From Ferranicluibacter rubi (lineage in GTDB: Bacteria > Pseudomonadota > Alphaproteobacteria > Rhizobiales > Rhizobiaceae): 56,643 nucleotides of DNA. Below, piece after piece: positions 21,957-30,435 of the stretch. The stretch lies in assembly GCF_011603255.1 (NCBI RefSeq), contig NZ_JAANCM010000020.1, forward strand, positions 1-56,643, in the 5' to 3' direction. The position numbers and the translations under genes were made by a program. A model generated the notes under the pieces. The model had not been told where the DNA came from and ran no database searches. It saw only the letters and a program-made list of their open reading frames with translations. The first letter of the stretch is position 1, and the number at the start of each line of letters is the position of its first letter.

Positions 21957-22315
21957 GTGTCGTTTTGCTCCCCGGGGCACCCTGAAAAGCCGGTCGCGAC
22001 GATGCGAAGGCCAGTGCCGATAAAAGACCTGAACAATTACGCGGTTCGGCCTAACAAGATTTTAAGCAATAAGCCATTTTGGGACAGACTTCATTCTTTT
22101 CGAGTAACGATGATCAAACTGTGCGGCGCAACCTGTCGTCCGTCACGGAGAATGCGTAAGTCACGAGCAACGTGGACACAGGAACCGTTGGTTCGGCGGA
22201 TATTCGCATATTTCCGCCTCGGCTGATTCCGGTTTGGGGATTTATGCAGTAGGCTTGCGATTCTCCGCGCCGCCTCAAGCTGCCTTTTCCTCCTCGTGCA
22301 TGCAGGACCGATCTT
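21957..22315. other. Divergent intergenic region between pepN and the EamA gene
   Basis: This 359-base stretch holds the promoters of pepN (minus) and of the EamA transporter (plus). It has an AT-rich middle at about 22030-22120. No gene, RNA structure or clear promoter could be assigned. Confidence 0.5.
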
Positions 22316-23254
22316 ATGGATCGCGACGAGCCCAACCCGCTTCTGGGCATTGCTCTCAAAGTTTCTTCCGTTCTCGTTTTCGTGGCGATGTCGACCTTCA
22401 TCAAGTCGGCCGGCGACGGTATCGCGACGGGCCAGATCACCTTCTACCGCTCGGCTTTCGCAATGGTGCCGATCCTCTGCTACCTCGCGGTCAAGGGCGA
22501 TCTTGCCACCGCCTTCAAGACGCGTGATCCGTTCGGTCACCTCATTCGCGGTTTCATCGGCATTCTCGCCATGAGCTGCGGCTTCTACGGCCTGACGCAT
22601 CTGCCGCTGCCGGAGGCGATCGCCATCGGCTACGCCATGCCGCTTCTGGCCGTCGTCTTTGCCGCCGTGTTCCTGAAAGAGGTCGTGCGCATCTATCGCT
22701 GGTCGGCCGTCATCGTCGGCCTCGTCGGCGTGATGATCATCACCTATCCGCGCCTGACGCTGTTTGCCGGCGGTGGTGGGGAGGCAGGGGCAGCCTATGG
22801 CGCCCTGGCGGTGCTGCTGTCGGCGGCGCTGGGTGCAACGGCCATGGTGCTGGTGCGCAAACTGGTGATGAACGAGCGGACGCACACGATCGTCCTCTAT
22901 TTCTCCCTGTCCGCCTCCCTGTTCTCGCTGCTGACGCTGCCCTTCGGATGGGAGCCGCTGACCTGGCGCGCCTTCCTCTTTCTGATGGCGGCGGGTTTTT
23001 GCGGGGGTGTCGCGCAATTGCTGCTCACGCAGAGCTATCGCTATGCCGATATGTCGACCATCGCACCGTTCGAATATACCTCGATCGTTCTCGGACTGGT
23101 GATCGGCTACTGGCTCTTCGACGATGTACCCACGGTTACCATGCTGATCGGCACCGCCATCGTCATCAGCGCCGGCATCTTCATCATCCTGCGCGAACAC
23201 CGGCTGGGCCTGGAGCGAAGGGCTGCCCGCAAGCACGTGACGCCGCAGGGGTGA
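22316..23254 (+). CDS. DMT-superfamily (EamA) membrane exporter
   Basis: The 312-residue protein has ten hydrophobic helices in two repeated halves of five, the hallmark of EamA/RhaT-type drug/metabolite transporters. The first half ends with the Pro-containing helix PLPEAIAIGYAMPLLAVVF, and the second with the equivalent YADMSTIAPFEYTSIVLGL. Such carriers usually export amino acids or other small metabolites. The substrate cannot be read from sequence. It is a single gene, with the ATG at 22316 in the context CGATCTTATGG and no clear ribosome-binding site. Confidence 0.85.
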   Translation: MDRDEPNPLLGIALKVSSVLVFVAMSTFIKSAGDGIATGQITFYRSAFAMVPILCYLAVKGDLATAFKTRDPFGHLIRGFIGILAMSCGFYGLTHLPLPEAIAIGYAMPLLAVVFAAVFLKEVVRIYRWSAVIVGLVGVMIITYPRLTLFAGGGGEAGAAYGALAVLLSAALGATAMVLVRKLVMNERTHTIVLYFSLSASLFSLLTLPFGWEPLTWRAFLFLMAAGFCGGVAQLLLTQSYRYADMSTIAPFEYTSIVLGLVIGYWLFDDVPTVTMLIGTAIVISAGIFIILREHRLGLERRAARKHVTPQG

Positions 23255-23471
23255 CGTGGAGCGGGCGAGGGAAGGAACGGTGGTAGGGGAGGTGTTCGAG
23301 GTCAGCCTCGATGGGACGGCACATCAGGCCAGCGCCATTGTCAAATTAGGCGTCGTAGACGCTTGCGATCATCCGACCTGATGGCACGGAAGAGCCGTCA
23401 CCCGAAGTCCTGTCGGCAACGTCATTATCCCCACCGATCCATGCGGTAAGGAGAGCGAGATGCCGAAAACC
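23255..23471. other. Non-coding stretch after the EamA gene
   Basis: No gene with support on either strand, and no strong hairpin or repeat was seen. Confidence 0.4.
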
Positions 23472-23612
23472 TCAGCGCGGCAGCAGGCCGAACGAACCGC
23501 GGTTCGCATCCGACGATGCGCGGGCATCGCGGCTGAGGTCTGAAAAGGTCTGGGATGCACGCACGGCGATTCGGATGTCCGAAACAAGAGCGTTCAAAGC
23601 GCGGATGGCCAT
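23472..23612 (-). CDS. Small hypothetical protein, 46 residues
   Basis: A short gene with good initiation signals: the ATG at 23612 follows AAAGGA by seven bases. The product starts MAIRALNALVSDIRI, is basic and probably helical, and ends in a Ser/Gly-rich tail (NRGSFGLLPR). It has no signal peptide and no domain that I recognise. It lies 114 bases downstream of another small gene on the same strand, so the two may share a transcript. Function unknown. Confidence 0.45.
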   Translation of the reverse strand: MAIRALNALVSDIRIAVRASQTFSDLSRDARASSDANRGSFGLLPR

Positions 23613-23726
23613 GGGGTGGTCCTTTCCATCTTTTCCGGAACGTTTGCCCGGATGGACGGTTTCGAGATCGTGTCTGCCGGCGATCATGCCGGCGTCAGCG
23701 CTTGACGCTCGCGAGCGAGCCAGCGA

Positions 23727-23903
23727 TCAGCGCTGGATGAATTCGGCATAGATGTTGGCAGGACGTGCGGCGCGGGCGTAGCCGGCAGCCGTCATCTGTT
23801 CGTTTGCTGCCGAGCCGAAGCCGCTGAACGGCGTGCGGAGGGCAGAGCCACTGCGACGGAGCGTTTCGAAGCCGCAATGCAGAGGGCGCGGACGGGTGTT
23901 CAT
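23727..23903 (-). CDS. Small hypothetical protein, 58 residues
   Basis: The ATG at 23903 has a strong ribosome-binding site, AAGGA seven bases upstream. The product begins MNTRPRPLHCGFETLRR and ends ARPANIYAEFIQR. It is basic, has one cysteine, lacks membrane segments, and matches no family that I know. The frame shows no internal stop despite short length, and the ribosome-binding site makes translation likely. Its neighbour at 23472-23612 is in the same orientation. Confidence 0.5.
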   Translation of the reverse strand: MNTRPRPLHCGFETLRRSGSALRTPFSGFGSAANEQMTAAGYARAARPANIYAEFIQR

Positions 23904-24068
23904 TGTCAGTTCCTTAAATTCCATTCCCCCCGTGATCATATATTGCGCTGCACCATCTTTTTCACAAGCCGCGATGTCGGGTTGCTGCCATGCGCAACTT
24001 GCATGGCTTTTTTCCTTTGCCATTCATAGTTTCTTCGCAATTGGAAAAAGGCGCGTGACGTACGAGCG

Positions 24069-25031
24069 TCAGGAATCGTTGCCGGCGGCAAACATCTGCA
24101 AATCCTGCCAGGCAAGGCGCTTGCAGATCGGCGCCGACATCAGGTCCTGCGGATGCAATGTCGCCAGCGCCCGGAAGGTTTCTCCGCCGGTCGTGATCGT
24201 CCGCCAGTCGCCGCGCATTTCGTGGATCGTATCGGTGCCGCCGAAGAAGAATCGTGCCGCGAAATTGCCGAGAACCAGCACGCGCTGCGGCTTGGCGAGC
24301 GCGAACTGCCTGTCGAGGAACGGTCGGCAGATCTCCATCTCCCGCGCGGACGGCATGCGGTTGCCGGGCGGACGCCAGGGAATGACGTTGGTGATCAAGA
24401 CACCCGCCCGGTCGAGCCCGATGGCCGCCAGCATCTTGTCCAGAAGGTCGCCCTGCCGGCCGGCGAAGGGGCGCCCCTCGCGGTCGTCGTCGCCGTTCGG
24501 TCCCGGCCCGACGATCATCAGCCCGGCGGCCGGATCGCCCTCGGCAAATACCAGATTGCGGGCACTGTTACGCAGATTGCAGCCGGTAAAGCCGTCGAGC
24601 GCGACCTTGAGGTCGGCAAGCGTCTGGGCCGAACCGGCAGCGATCCGCGCCTCGGCCACGGCCTGCTCATCGGGTATGGCGACGCGGGTAGAGACCGGGC
24701 GTGGTGCGGGCTCGGACTTCCCTCTCGTCTGCGGCTTTTCCGCAGCGGGGGGTTGAGCGCGGCCATCCGCTTCATTTTTGGGCGCTGGCGCCCTGTAGCT
24801 TTGCGCGGTCTGCAAGGCTCCTGCAGGGCTCCCATGACCAGAGCCCGACCCGGCTTCGCCGCGCGCCGTCTGGCTGGCGGCAAAGGCGGCGATCCTGTCG
24901 ATCGGATCGTCTTCCAGCAGCCACTCCACCCCCGAATCCGCATGGAAATGCAAAAGCGCCGCCAACTCGTGCGGCGTCATCGCATCCAGGGTCGGTCCGT
25001 CGGAAAACCGTGTCTCGTCGGGGGAGCTCAT
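24069..25031 (-). CDS. Family-4-like uracil-DNA glycosylase with altered Fe-S cluster positions
   Basis: The 320-residue protein has a variable, Pro/Ala-rich N-terminal region of about 135 residues and then a uracil-DNA glycosylase fold that removes uracil from DNA. Landmarks are GCNLRNSARNLVF (about 150-162), the motif-A-like VGPGPNGDDDREG (174-186), NVIPWRPPGNR (215-225), CRPFLDRQ (235-242) and the catalytic loop LHPQDLMSAP (292-301). In classical family 4 enzymes four Cys hold a 4Fe-4S cluster. Here the second and third positions are Arg154 and Trp219, so an intact cluster is unlikely. Alphaproteobacteria are known to carry such variants. The ATG at 25031 is chosen because coding-like sequence begins there. 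Confidence 0.85.
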   Translation of the reverse strand: MSSPDETRFSDGPTLDAMTPHELAALLHFHADSGVEWLLEDDPIDRIAAFAASQTARGEAGSGSGHGSPAGALQTAQSYRAPAPKNEADGRAQPPAAEKPQTRGKSEPAPRPVSTRVAIPDEQAVAEARIAAGSAQTLADLKVALDGFTGCNLRNSARNLVFAEGDPAAGLMIVGPGPNGDDDREGRPFAGRQGDLLDKMLAAIGLDRAGVLITNVIPWRPPGNRMPSAREMEICRPFLDRQFALAKPQRVLVLGNFAARFFFGGTDTIHEMRGDWRTITTGGETFRALATLHPQDLMSAPICKRLAWQDLQMFAAGNDS

Positions 25032-25108
25032 GGCAGAAGGTTTACAGAAGCGCCGCCGCGCATGAAAGCGGCAAATGGTGCGAACGGGCTCGCTGCAGGC
25101 ACCAAGCG

Positions 25109-26407
25109 TCAGTTCGCCTCCGCTGTCCACAGGTCGATGTCGTCCCGTGCGCCGATGAGCGCGAGACCGTGAGCGATGGAGAGGAGTTCGCCACCGCTCT
25201 CGATGCGTCCGGCATCGAACCGCCGCTCGAACATGCGCCGCACGGCTGGCACGAAGGACGTGCCGCCGGTGAGAAACACCTTGTCCACCGTGCCGGCAGC
25301 CGTGTTCGTCTTTTCCAGCACCTCGTCCAGCGCACTCTCGATTCGTCCGAGTTCCGGCGCGATCCACTGTTCGAAGTCCGAGCGGCGCACGATCTTGCGG
25401 CTGCGCTCGCCGAGCGGCGCGAAGAAGAACTCGGTCTCTTCCTCGGCCGAAAGGCGCATCTTGGCCGCGGAAACGGCCTGATACAGCGGATAGCCCTCGT
25501 CATGCTCGATGAGGTCGATAAAGGCTTCCAGCTTTTCCGGCTCCAGCGACGAGCGCACGAGCTGCTTCAGATCGGCGAAGTCCTTGAGCGTCTTGAAGAT
25601 CGACAGCTGGTTCCATCGCCCGAAATTCGCGTAGTAGCCGGAGGGCACATCCAGCACCTTGTCGAACGAGCGGAACTGCGTGCCCTTGCCGATCAGCGGC
25701 GACACGAGGTTGTCGATGATGCGGAAGTCGAAATGATCGCCCGCGATCCCGACGCCGGAATGGCCGATCGGCATTGCCGACAGCACGCCGGCATGGGTTT
25801 CGAAGCGAATGAGCGAATAGTCGGTGGTGCCGCCGCCGAAGTCCGCGACCAGCACCGTCGCATCCTGTTTCAATGTCTGGGCGAAGTAGAAGGCGGCGGC
25901 CACCGGCTCGTAGACATAGCGGATATCCGAAAAGCCGAAACTGCCGAGCGCTGTCTGGTAGCGCTCCAGCGCCAGGTTGTCGTCCGGGTTTGCCCCCGCA
26001 TAGCGCACCGGCCGGCCGACGACGATGCGGGTGCCCTCGACGGGCCAGGCGTCACCGGCATAGTCCTTGAGACGTGCGACGAAAGCGCGCATCAAGTCTT
26101 CGAATCCATTTCGCCGTGCAAAGATCAGCGTTCCCTGGAACAGCGGGCTCGCGGCAAAGGTCTTGATCGACTGCAGGAAGCGCGCGTCGCCCGGATTGTC
26201 GATGAAGGTGCGGATGGCGGCCTGTCCGGCCTCGATCTGCAGAGCCTGCGCGCCGAGGTTCGGATGCTTCATGAACGACAGGGCCGTCCGCATCGTATCG
26301 TACCGTCCGGCAGGACTGTCGAAGTCGATTGCGCGTGTTTTTCCGTGTTCGACGGCGGCCAGAACGGAGTTCGTGGTGCCGAAATCAAAGCCGAGCGACT
26401 GGGTCAT
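25109..26407 (-). CDS. yegD: YegD-type Hsp70-family protein
   Basis: This 432-residue protein has only the actin-like ATPase part of the Hsp70 family. It opens with the phosphate-1 motif LGFDFGTTNS, has the phosphate-2 region VADFGGGTTDYS, and the adenosine motif VFLTGGTSFVPAVR near the C-terminus. It lacks a full substrate-binding domain, as does E. coli YegD, which has a similar length. The exact role of YegD proteins is unknown; an ATP-dependent chaperone-like function is assumed. AGGAG stands seven bases before the ATG at 26407. It lies 77 bases from the uracil-DNA glycosylase gene on the same strand and may be cotranscribed with it. Confidence 0.87.
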   Translation of the reverse strand: MTQSLGFDFGTTNSVLAAVEHGKTRAIDFDSPAGRYDTMRTALSFMKHPNLGAQALQIEAGQAAIRTFIDNPGDARFLQSIKTFAASPLFQGTLIFARRNGFEDLMRAFVARLKDYAGDAWPVEGTRIVVGRPVRYAGANPDDNLALERYQTALGSFGFSDIRYVYEPVAAAFYFAQTLKQDATVLVADFGGGTTDYSLIRFETHAGVLSAMPIGHSGVGIAGDHFDFRIIDNLVSPLIGKGTQFRSFDKVLDVPSGYYANFGRWNQLSIFKTLKDFADLKQLVRSSLEPEKLEAFIDLIEHDEGYPLYQAVSAAKMRLSAEEETEFFFAPLGERSRKIVRRSDFEQWIAPELGRIESALDEVLEKTNTAAGTVDKVFLTGGTSFVPAVRRMFERRFDAGRIESGGELLSIAHGLALIGARDDIDLWTAEAN

Positions 26408-26731
26408 GGTGTCTCTCCTCATGGGGATCGCCGTGCTGCGGCAGGTCGAGCGCCGGGGGTTCCGGTCGCCGCAACGGCTGTCGATCGCGAGCATGGGCCG
26501 GCCCTTCGCGGGGGCCTGCGGGAATGGAAATGGTCGCCGGTATCGGCTGTGGGGATGCCGCTCCCTCGCATGGCCCGCCCTCAAAAACAAGAGCGCCCGC
26601 CTTCGAAAACAGGAGGCAGAGGTGGCATCGCGCCGCTTCGTGACGCACATCGGCTCGACAAGCTTGCTCTTATTTGACATGACGACCCATGGAGACGGGC
26701 GCGGCATAGGCCGTTGGAGCGGAGGCTGGTC
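26408..26731. other. Divergent promoter region, yegD / ETF-QO
   Basis: This 324-base stretch separates two divergent genes and must hold both promoters. A TTGACA box lies at 26674-26679 but has no matching -10 at 16-18 bases. No RNA gene or repeat was seen. Confidence 0.4.
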
Positions 26732-28396
26732 ATGAGCGAAATACAGGAAATGCCGGAGCGGGAGAGCATGGATTTCGACGTGGTCGTGGTGGGAGCCGGC
26801 CCGGCAGGCCTCTCCGCCGCGATCCGTTTGAAGCAGATCGATCCGGAACTGACCGTCGTCGTTCTCGAAAAAGGCGGCGAAGTCGGCGCCCATATCCTCT
26901 CGGGCGCCGTGGTCGATCCCTGCGGCATGGATGCCCTTCTGCCCGGCTGGCGCGAGGAGGCGGACCATCCCTTCAAGACGGAGGTGACGGAGGACCAGTT
27001 CCTGCTGCTCGGCCCGGCCGGCTCACTGCGTCTGCCGAATTTCGCCATGCCACCGCTCATGAGCAATCACGGCAACTATATCGTCTCGCTCGGCAACGTC
27101 TGTCGGTGGCTGGCCGGCAAGGCGGAAGAGCTCGGCGTTGAGATTTATCCCGGCTTTGCCGCGACCGAAGTGCTTTATAACGAGGAAGGCGCGGTCGTCG
27201 GCGTCGCCACGGGCGACATGGGCATCGAGAAGAATGGCGAGCCCGGCCCGAGCTTCGCCCGCGGCATGGAGCTTCGCGGCAAGTACGTGCTGATCGGCGA
27301 AGGCGTACGCGGTTCGCTCGCCAAGCAGCTGATCGCCCGCTACGACCTGCAGAAGGACCGCGAACCGCAGAAATACGGTCTGGGAATCAAGGAACTCTGG
27401 CAGGTGAAGCCGGAGAACCACAAACAGGGCCTCGTGCAGCACTCCTTCGGCTGGCCGCTGGGCCTGAGCACAGGTGGCGGCTCGTTCCTCTATCACCTCG
27501 AGGACAACACGGTCGCCGTCGGCTTCGTGGTGCACCTCAACTACAAGAACCCCTATCTCTATCCGTTCGAGGAATTCCAGCGCTTCAAGACGCATCCGGC
27601 GATCCGCGGTACCTTCGAAGGCGGCAAGCGCCTGTCCTACGGCGCACGCGCCATCACCGAGGGCGGCTATCAGTCGGTGCCGAAGCTGACCTTCCCCGGC
27701 GGCGCGCTGATCGGCTGTTCCGCCGGCCTCGTCAACGTCCCCCGCATCAAGGGCAGTCACAATGCTGTCCTCTCGGGCAAGATGGCGGCCGAGAAGATCG
27801 CCGCGGCGATTGCGGCCGGTCGGGCGAATGACGAGGTCGTCGAGATCGAAAATGAATGGCGGGCCGGCCCGATCGGGCAGGACCTCAAGCGCGTGCGCAA
27901 CGTCAAGCCGCTCTGGTCGAAGCTCGGCACGGTGGCCGGCGTCGCGCTGGGCGGTCTCGACATGTGGACCAACCAGCTTTTCGGCTTCTCGTTCTTCGGC
28001 ACGCTGAAGCACGGCAAAACGGATGCGCAAAGCCTGGAGCCGGCGGCAAAGCACAAGAAGATTGCCTATCCGAAGCCGGATGGCGTGCTGACATTCGATC
28101 GGCTGTCCTCGGTGTTTCTCTCCAACACCAACCACGAGGAGGACCAGCCGGTCCACCTGAAGGTGAAGGACATGGAGCTGCAGAAGCGCTCCGAGCACGA
28201 CATCTATGCCGGGCCGTCCACACGCTATTGCCCGGCCGGCGTCTATGAATGGGTGGAGAAGGATGGCGAGGAGGTCTTCGTGATCAATGCGCAGAACTGC
28301 GTGCACTGCAAGACCTGCGACATCAAGGATCCGAACAGCAACATCACCTGGGTTCCGCCGCAGGGCGGCGAGGGGCCGGTCTATCCCAATATGTAA
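26732..28396 (+). CDS. Electron transfer flavoprotein-ubiquinone oxidoreductase
   Basis: The 554-residue ETF-QO passes electrons from electron transfer flavoprotein to ubiquinone at the inner membrane, linking fatty acid and amino acid oxidation to respiration. The FAD-binding GAGPAGLSAA motif is at residues 21-30, and the quinone/membrane-associated middle section is present. The C-terminal ferredoxin-like 4Fe-4S domain has Cys500, Cys523, Cys526 and Cys529 (CVHCKTC). GGAGG lies six bases before the ATG at 26732, which decides the start. The gene is monocistronic and is followed by two hairpins. No etfAB genes are in this window. Confidence 0.95.
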   Translation: MSEIQEMPERESMDFDVVVVGAGPAGLSAAIRLKQIDPELTVVVLEKGGEVGAHILSGAVVDPCGMDALLPGWREEADHPFKTEVTEDQFLLLGPAGSLRLPNFAMPPLMSNHGNYIVSLGNVCRWLAGKAEELGVEIYPGFAATEVLYNEEGAVVGVATGDMGIEKNGEPGPSFARGMELRGKYVLIGEGVRGSLAKQLIARYDLQKDREPQKYGLGIKELWQVKPENHKQGLVQHSFGWPLGLSTGGGSFLYHLEDNTVAVGFVVHLNYKNPYLYPFEEFQRFKTHPAIRGTFEGGKRLSYGARAITEGGYQSVPKLTFPGGALIGCSAGLVNVPRIKGSHNAVLSGKMAAEKIAAAIAAGRANDEVVEIENEWRAGPIGQDLKRVRNVKPLWSKLGTVAGVALGGLDMWTNQLFGFSFFGTLKHGKTDAQSLEPAAKHKKIAYPKPDGVLTFDRLSSVFLSNTNHEEDQPVHLKVKDMELQKRSEHDIYAGPSTRYCPAGVYEWVEKDGEEVFVINAQNCVHCKTCDIKDPNSNITWVPPQGGEGPVYPNM

Positions 28397-28431
28397 GTAT
28401 ATCCGAACATTTTAGGCTTATGCGAGCCGGG

Positions 28432-28453
28432 AAGACGCAGTTGCGGCGTCTTT
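28432..28453 (+). terminator. Short hairpin after ETF-QO
   Basis: AAGACGC faces GCGTCTT across a 7-base loop and is followed by TTT. It lies 36 bases after the ETF-QO stop and may be a first, weak terminator ahead of the much stronger one at 28462. Confidence 0.5.
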
Positions 28454-28461
28454 AGAAAACG

Positions 28462-28523
28462 AAAACCCTCCCTTCCCGGCCAGCCTGACGAAACGTCGGG
28501 CCAGCGGGAAGGGAGGGTTTTTC
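28462..28523. terminator. Strong bidirectional intrinsic terminator
   Basis: Perfect 17-bp arms, AAAACCCTCCCTTCCCG at 28462-28478 facing its complement at 28505-28521, enclose a 26-base loop with its own small GACG/CGTC stem. A-rich and T-rich ends on both strands allow termination of ETF-QO (plus) and of the convergent Sel1-type gene (minus). Confidence 0.9.
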
Positions 28524-28537
28524 TTTGTGAGGATCGA

Positions 28538-28804
28538 TCAATGCACGGTCATCCATTCGCGGGCCGAGCGCAGCGCGATGGCGAGATCGGCCTTCGACAT
28601 CGTGGCGGCGAGTTCGGCGCGCAGCTCGGCTGCCCGCTCGGAGCCCTTGATGGCGGCGATGTTCAGCCACTTGTGGGCGGCAACGACGTCGATGTCGCAG
28701 CCGCGGCCTGTGGCGTACATCAGGCCCATGTTGCAGAAGGCTTCCGCGCGGTTTTCGCCGGCGATCGTTGCGTAGGTGAAATTCTGGAGGTCGAAGCGTG
28801 CCAT
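28538..28804 (-). CDS. Small Sel1/TPR-like repeat protein
   Basis: This 88-residue protein contains one clear Sel1-like repeat, FCNMGLMYATGRGCDIDVVAAHKWLNIAA interrupted only by normal family variation (about residues 23-52). The remainder is alpha-helical (KGSERAAELRAELAATMSK). Sel1 repeats mediate protein-protein contacts. No signal peptide is seen, so it is probably cytoplasmic. AGGGA is eight bases before the ATG at 28804, which excludes the longer upstream frame. It is monocistronic and convergent with ETF-QO. The partner is unknown. Confidence 0.8.
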   Translation of the reverse strand: MARFDLQNFTYATIAGENRAEAFCNMGLMYATGRGCDIDVVAAHKWLNIAAIKGSERAAELRAELAATMSKADLAIALRSAREWMTVH

Positions 28805-29183
28805 TGTCGTTGTCCCTGTTTCGTTAAAGCGTTTCTTCGTGCAGTCCCTGTTTCGACCCCTGAAAGCCCGGCCATCTGCGTGGCTCTTGATCTTCCGGAG
28901 GCTGTCGGCGGAGTGTTCGTCTCCGCTCGTCTTATGGGTTGGAGTATGCGGCACGGCCTTCAATTCCCGCTTAAAATGCATGCTTAACCTGCAGCAAACG
29001 AAGTTCAAACGATTGGTAAACTTGGGTTTTTGTTAAACATCCGGCCCCCTGCATTGCCGGGCTTTCGTCTTAAATTTTACGTATCTTTTACATCTCGATT
29101 TCAACGCTTCGTTCACCACGAAACGCTGAGCACCCTTCGCGACCGAAAAATATCGAGCGGCGCGATCTTTTCGAATCTGCCTT
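28805..29183. other. AT-rich divergent intergenic region
   Basis: The stretch between the Sel1-type gene and the DUF2147 promoter has no gene with coding support. It is AT-rich at about 28975-29100. It should contain the promoter of the Sel1-type gene, but none was clearly found. Confidence 0.45.
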
Positions 29184-29212
29184 TTGACATTCCTTTTACG
29201 TTCACGTAATTT
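29184..29212 (+). promoter_or_regulatory. Promoter with overlapping palindrome, upstream of DUF2147 gene
   Basis: TTGACA at 29184-29189 and TAATTT at 29207-29212 are 17 bases apart, a good housekeeping-type promoter. A perfect dyad, TTACGT-TC-ACGTAA at 29196-29209, lies between the boxes and overlaps the -10, so it could be a repressor operator. A GACGC/GCGTC hairpin follows at about 29220-29237, just before the ribosome-binding site. Confidence 0.6.
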
Positions 29213-29254
29213 AGCAGGGAGACGCTCGGGAGGCGTCCTATGGAGGGAGATTTC

Positions 29255-29602
29255 ATGAAGATCACACGGATCATGTCGGCCGCTATCCTCGGTTCGGCTC
29301 TTCTCGCACTGCCCGTTCTGGCGGCGGAGCCGATCGTCGGCAACTGGAAGACGGCGAGCGGCGAAACAGCCGCAATCGCCACCTGCGGCGGCAGCTTCTG
29401 CATCACGGTGAAGACCGGCAAGCATGCCGGAAAGAAGATCGGCACCCTGTCGGGCGCGGGCGAGGACTATTCCGGCGAAGTGACGGACCCCGACAACGAC
29501 AAGACCTATAGCGGCTCGGCCGCCGTCGTCGGCAGCCAGCTGAAGCTGAAGGGCTGCGTGCTGAAGGTCCTCTGCAAGAGCCAGACCTGGAGCCGTCTGT
29601 AG
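29255..29602 (+). CDS. DUF2147-family exported protein
   Basis: The 115-residue protein has a cleavable signal peptide (about residues 1-23, ending in VLAA) and a small beta-rich mature domain. The family pattern is visible: GNWKTASGETAAIATCGGSFCI, then G-Y-S-G-V-D-P---Y-G and a C-terminal L-K-GCVLKVLCKSQTW. Four cysteines could form two disulfides in the periplasm. Function is not established for the family. The ribosome-binding site GGAGGGAG is close upstream of the ATG at 29255, so that start is preferred over the ATG five codons earlier. Expression probably depends on the palindrome-containing promoter at 29184. Confidence 0.82.
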   Translation: MKITRIMSAAILGSALLALPVLAAEPIVGNWKTASGETAAIATCGGSFCITVKTGKHAGKKIGTLSGAGEDYSGEVTDPDNDKTYSGSAAVVGSQLKLKGCVLKVLCKSQTWSRL

Positions 29603-29612
29603 GCCTACGCGA

Positions 29613-29634
29613 GGCGACGGCGGTTAGCGTCGCC
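29613..29634 (+). terminator. Hairpin after the DUF2147 gene
   Basis: GGCGACG faces CGTCGCC across an 8-base loop, ten bases after the stop codon. There is no T tract, so it may be a stability hairpin or weak terminator. Confidence 0.45.
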
Positions 29635-29665
29635 GCCGCACAATGCGGCAACGATAAAGGAATGA

Positions 29666-29691
29666 AGCTTTCCCGGTTTACCGGGAAAGCT
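29666..29691. terminator. Bidirectional hairpin between convergent genes
   Basis: A perfect 11-bp inverted repeat, AGCTTTCCCGG-TTTA-CCGGGAAAGCT, lies between the DUF2147 gene (plus) and the glutathione transferase gene (minus). It is a likely termination or transcript-end element, although T tracts are short. Confidence 0.6.
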
Positions 29692-29730
29692 GGGATCTAG
29701 ACGAAGAGAGAGTTACCCTCTCGATCCACC

Positions 29731-30435
29731 CTACTGCGCGCGCTGGCCAAACAGGATCTTCTGCGCATCCTTGTCTTCCGACAGATGCTTCTGCCGCTCG
29801 CGCTCTTCACGACCGACATCGAAGCCGGCGATGACGGCGGGGCGGGCCGAAAGGGTCTCGAACCAGCGCTGTAGGTGCGGGAAGTCGTTGAGGTCCTGTC
29901 CGCCGCTTTCATACTGGCGCACCCAGCCCAAGCAGGCCATGTCGGCGATCGAATACTCGGTAGCCAGAAACTCGCGATCCGCAAGGCGCCGGTTCATGAC
30001 GCCGTAGAGGCGATTGACCTCATTCGTATAGCGATCGATGCCATAGGCGATCTTTTCCGGGGCGTAGTGGCGGAAGTGGTTGGCCTGTCCGGCCATCGGC
30101 CCCAGCCCGCCCATCTGCCAGAACAGCCACTGATCGACATCCACACGCGCACGTTCGTCGCTCGGATAGAATTTGCCGGTCTTGCGGCCGAGATATTGCA
30201 GGATGGCACCGGACTCGAACACGGAGATCGGCGAGCCACCCGGACCATCGGGATCGACGATGGCCGGCATGCGGTTGTTCGGGGCGATCTTCAGGAAGTC
30301 CGGCGCGAACTGCTCGCCCTTGGAGATGTTGATATATTTGACCGCATAGGGAAGGCCGAGTTCTTCCAGCATGATGGTGATCTTCCAGCCGTTGGGGGTC
30401 GGCCAGTAGTAGAGGTCTATGGGTGCGGACATCAT
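29731..30435 (-). CDS. Nu-class (YfcG/YghU-like) glutathione S-transferase
   Basis: The 234-residue protein has an N-terminal thioredoxin-like domain (about 5-87) that starts DLYYWPTPNGWKITIMLEEL. The TPNG motif is the active-site region of YfcG/YghU-type transferases, which act as disulfide-bond reductases with glutathione. A C-terminal helical domain (about 95-215) carries the conserved YSIADMACLGW segment. It is cytosolic. The start could be ATG at 30435 or the next codon pair (MM). It is monocistronic and divergent from a small gene at 30712. Confidence 0.9.
   Translation of the reverse strand: MMSAPIDLYYWPTPNGWKITIMLEELGLPYAVKYINISKGEQFAPDFLKIAPNNRMPAIVDPDGPGGSPISVFESGAILQYLGRKTGKFYPSDERARVDVDQWLFWQMGGLGPMAGQANHFRHYAPEKIAYGIDRYTNEVNRLYGVMNRRLADREFLATEYSIADMACLGWVRQYESGGQDLNDFPHLQRWFETLSARPAVIAGFDVGREERERQKHLSEDKDAQKILFGQRAQ

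Noticed and set aside
24701-26677. 658-codon plus-strand frame across the yegD and uracil-DNA glycosylase genes
   Set aside because: It spans two real minus-strand genes and the gap between them, so it is an antisense artefact.
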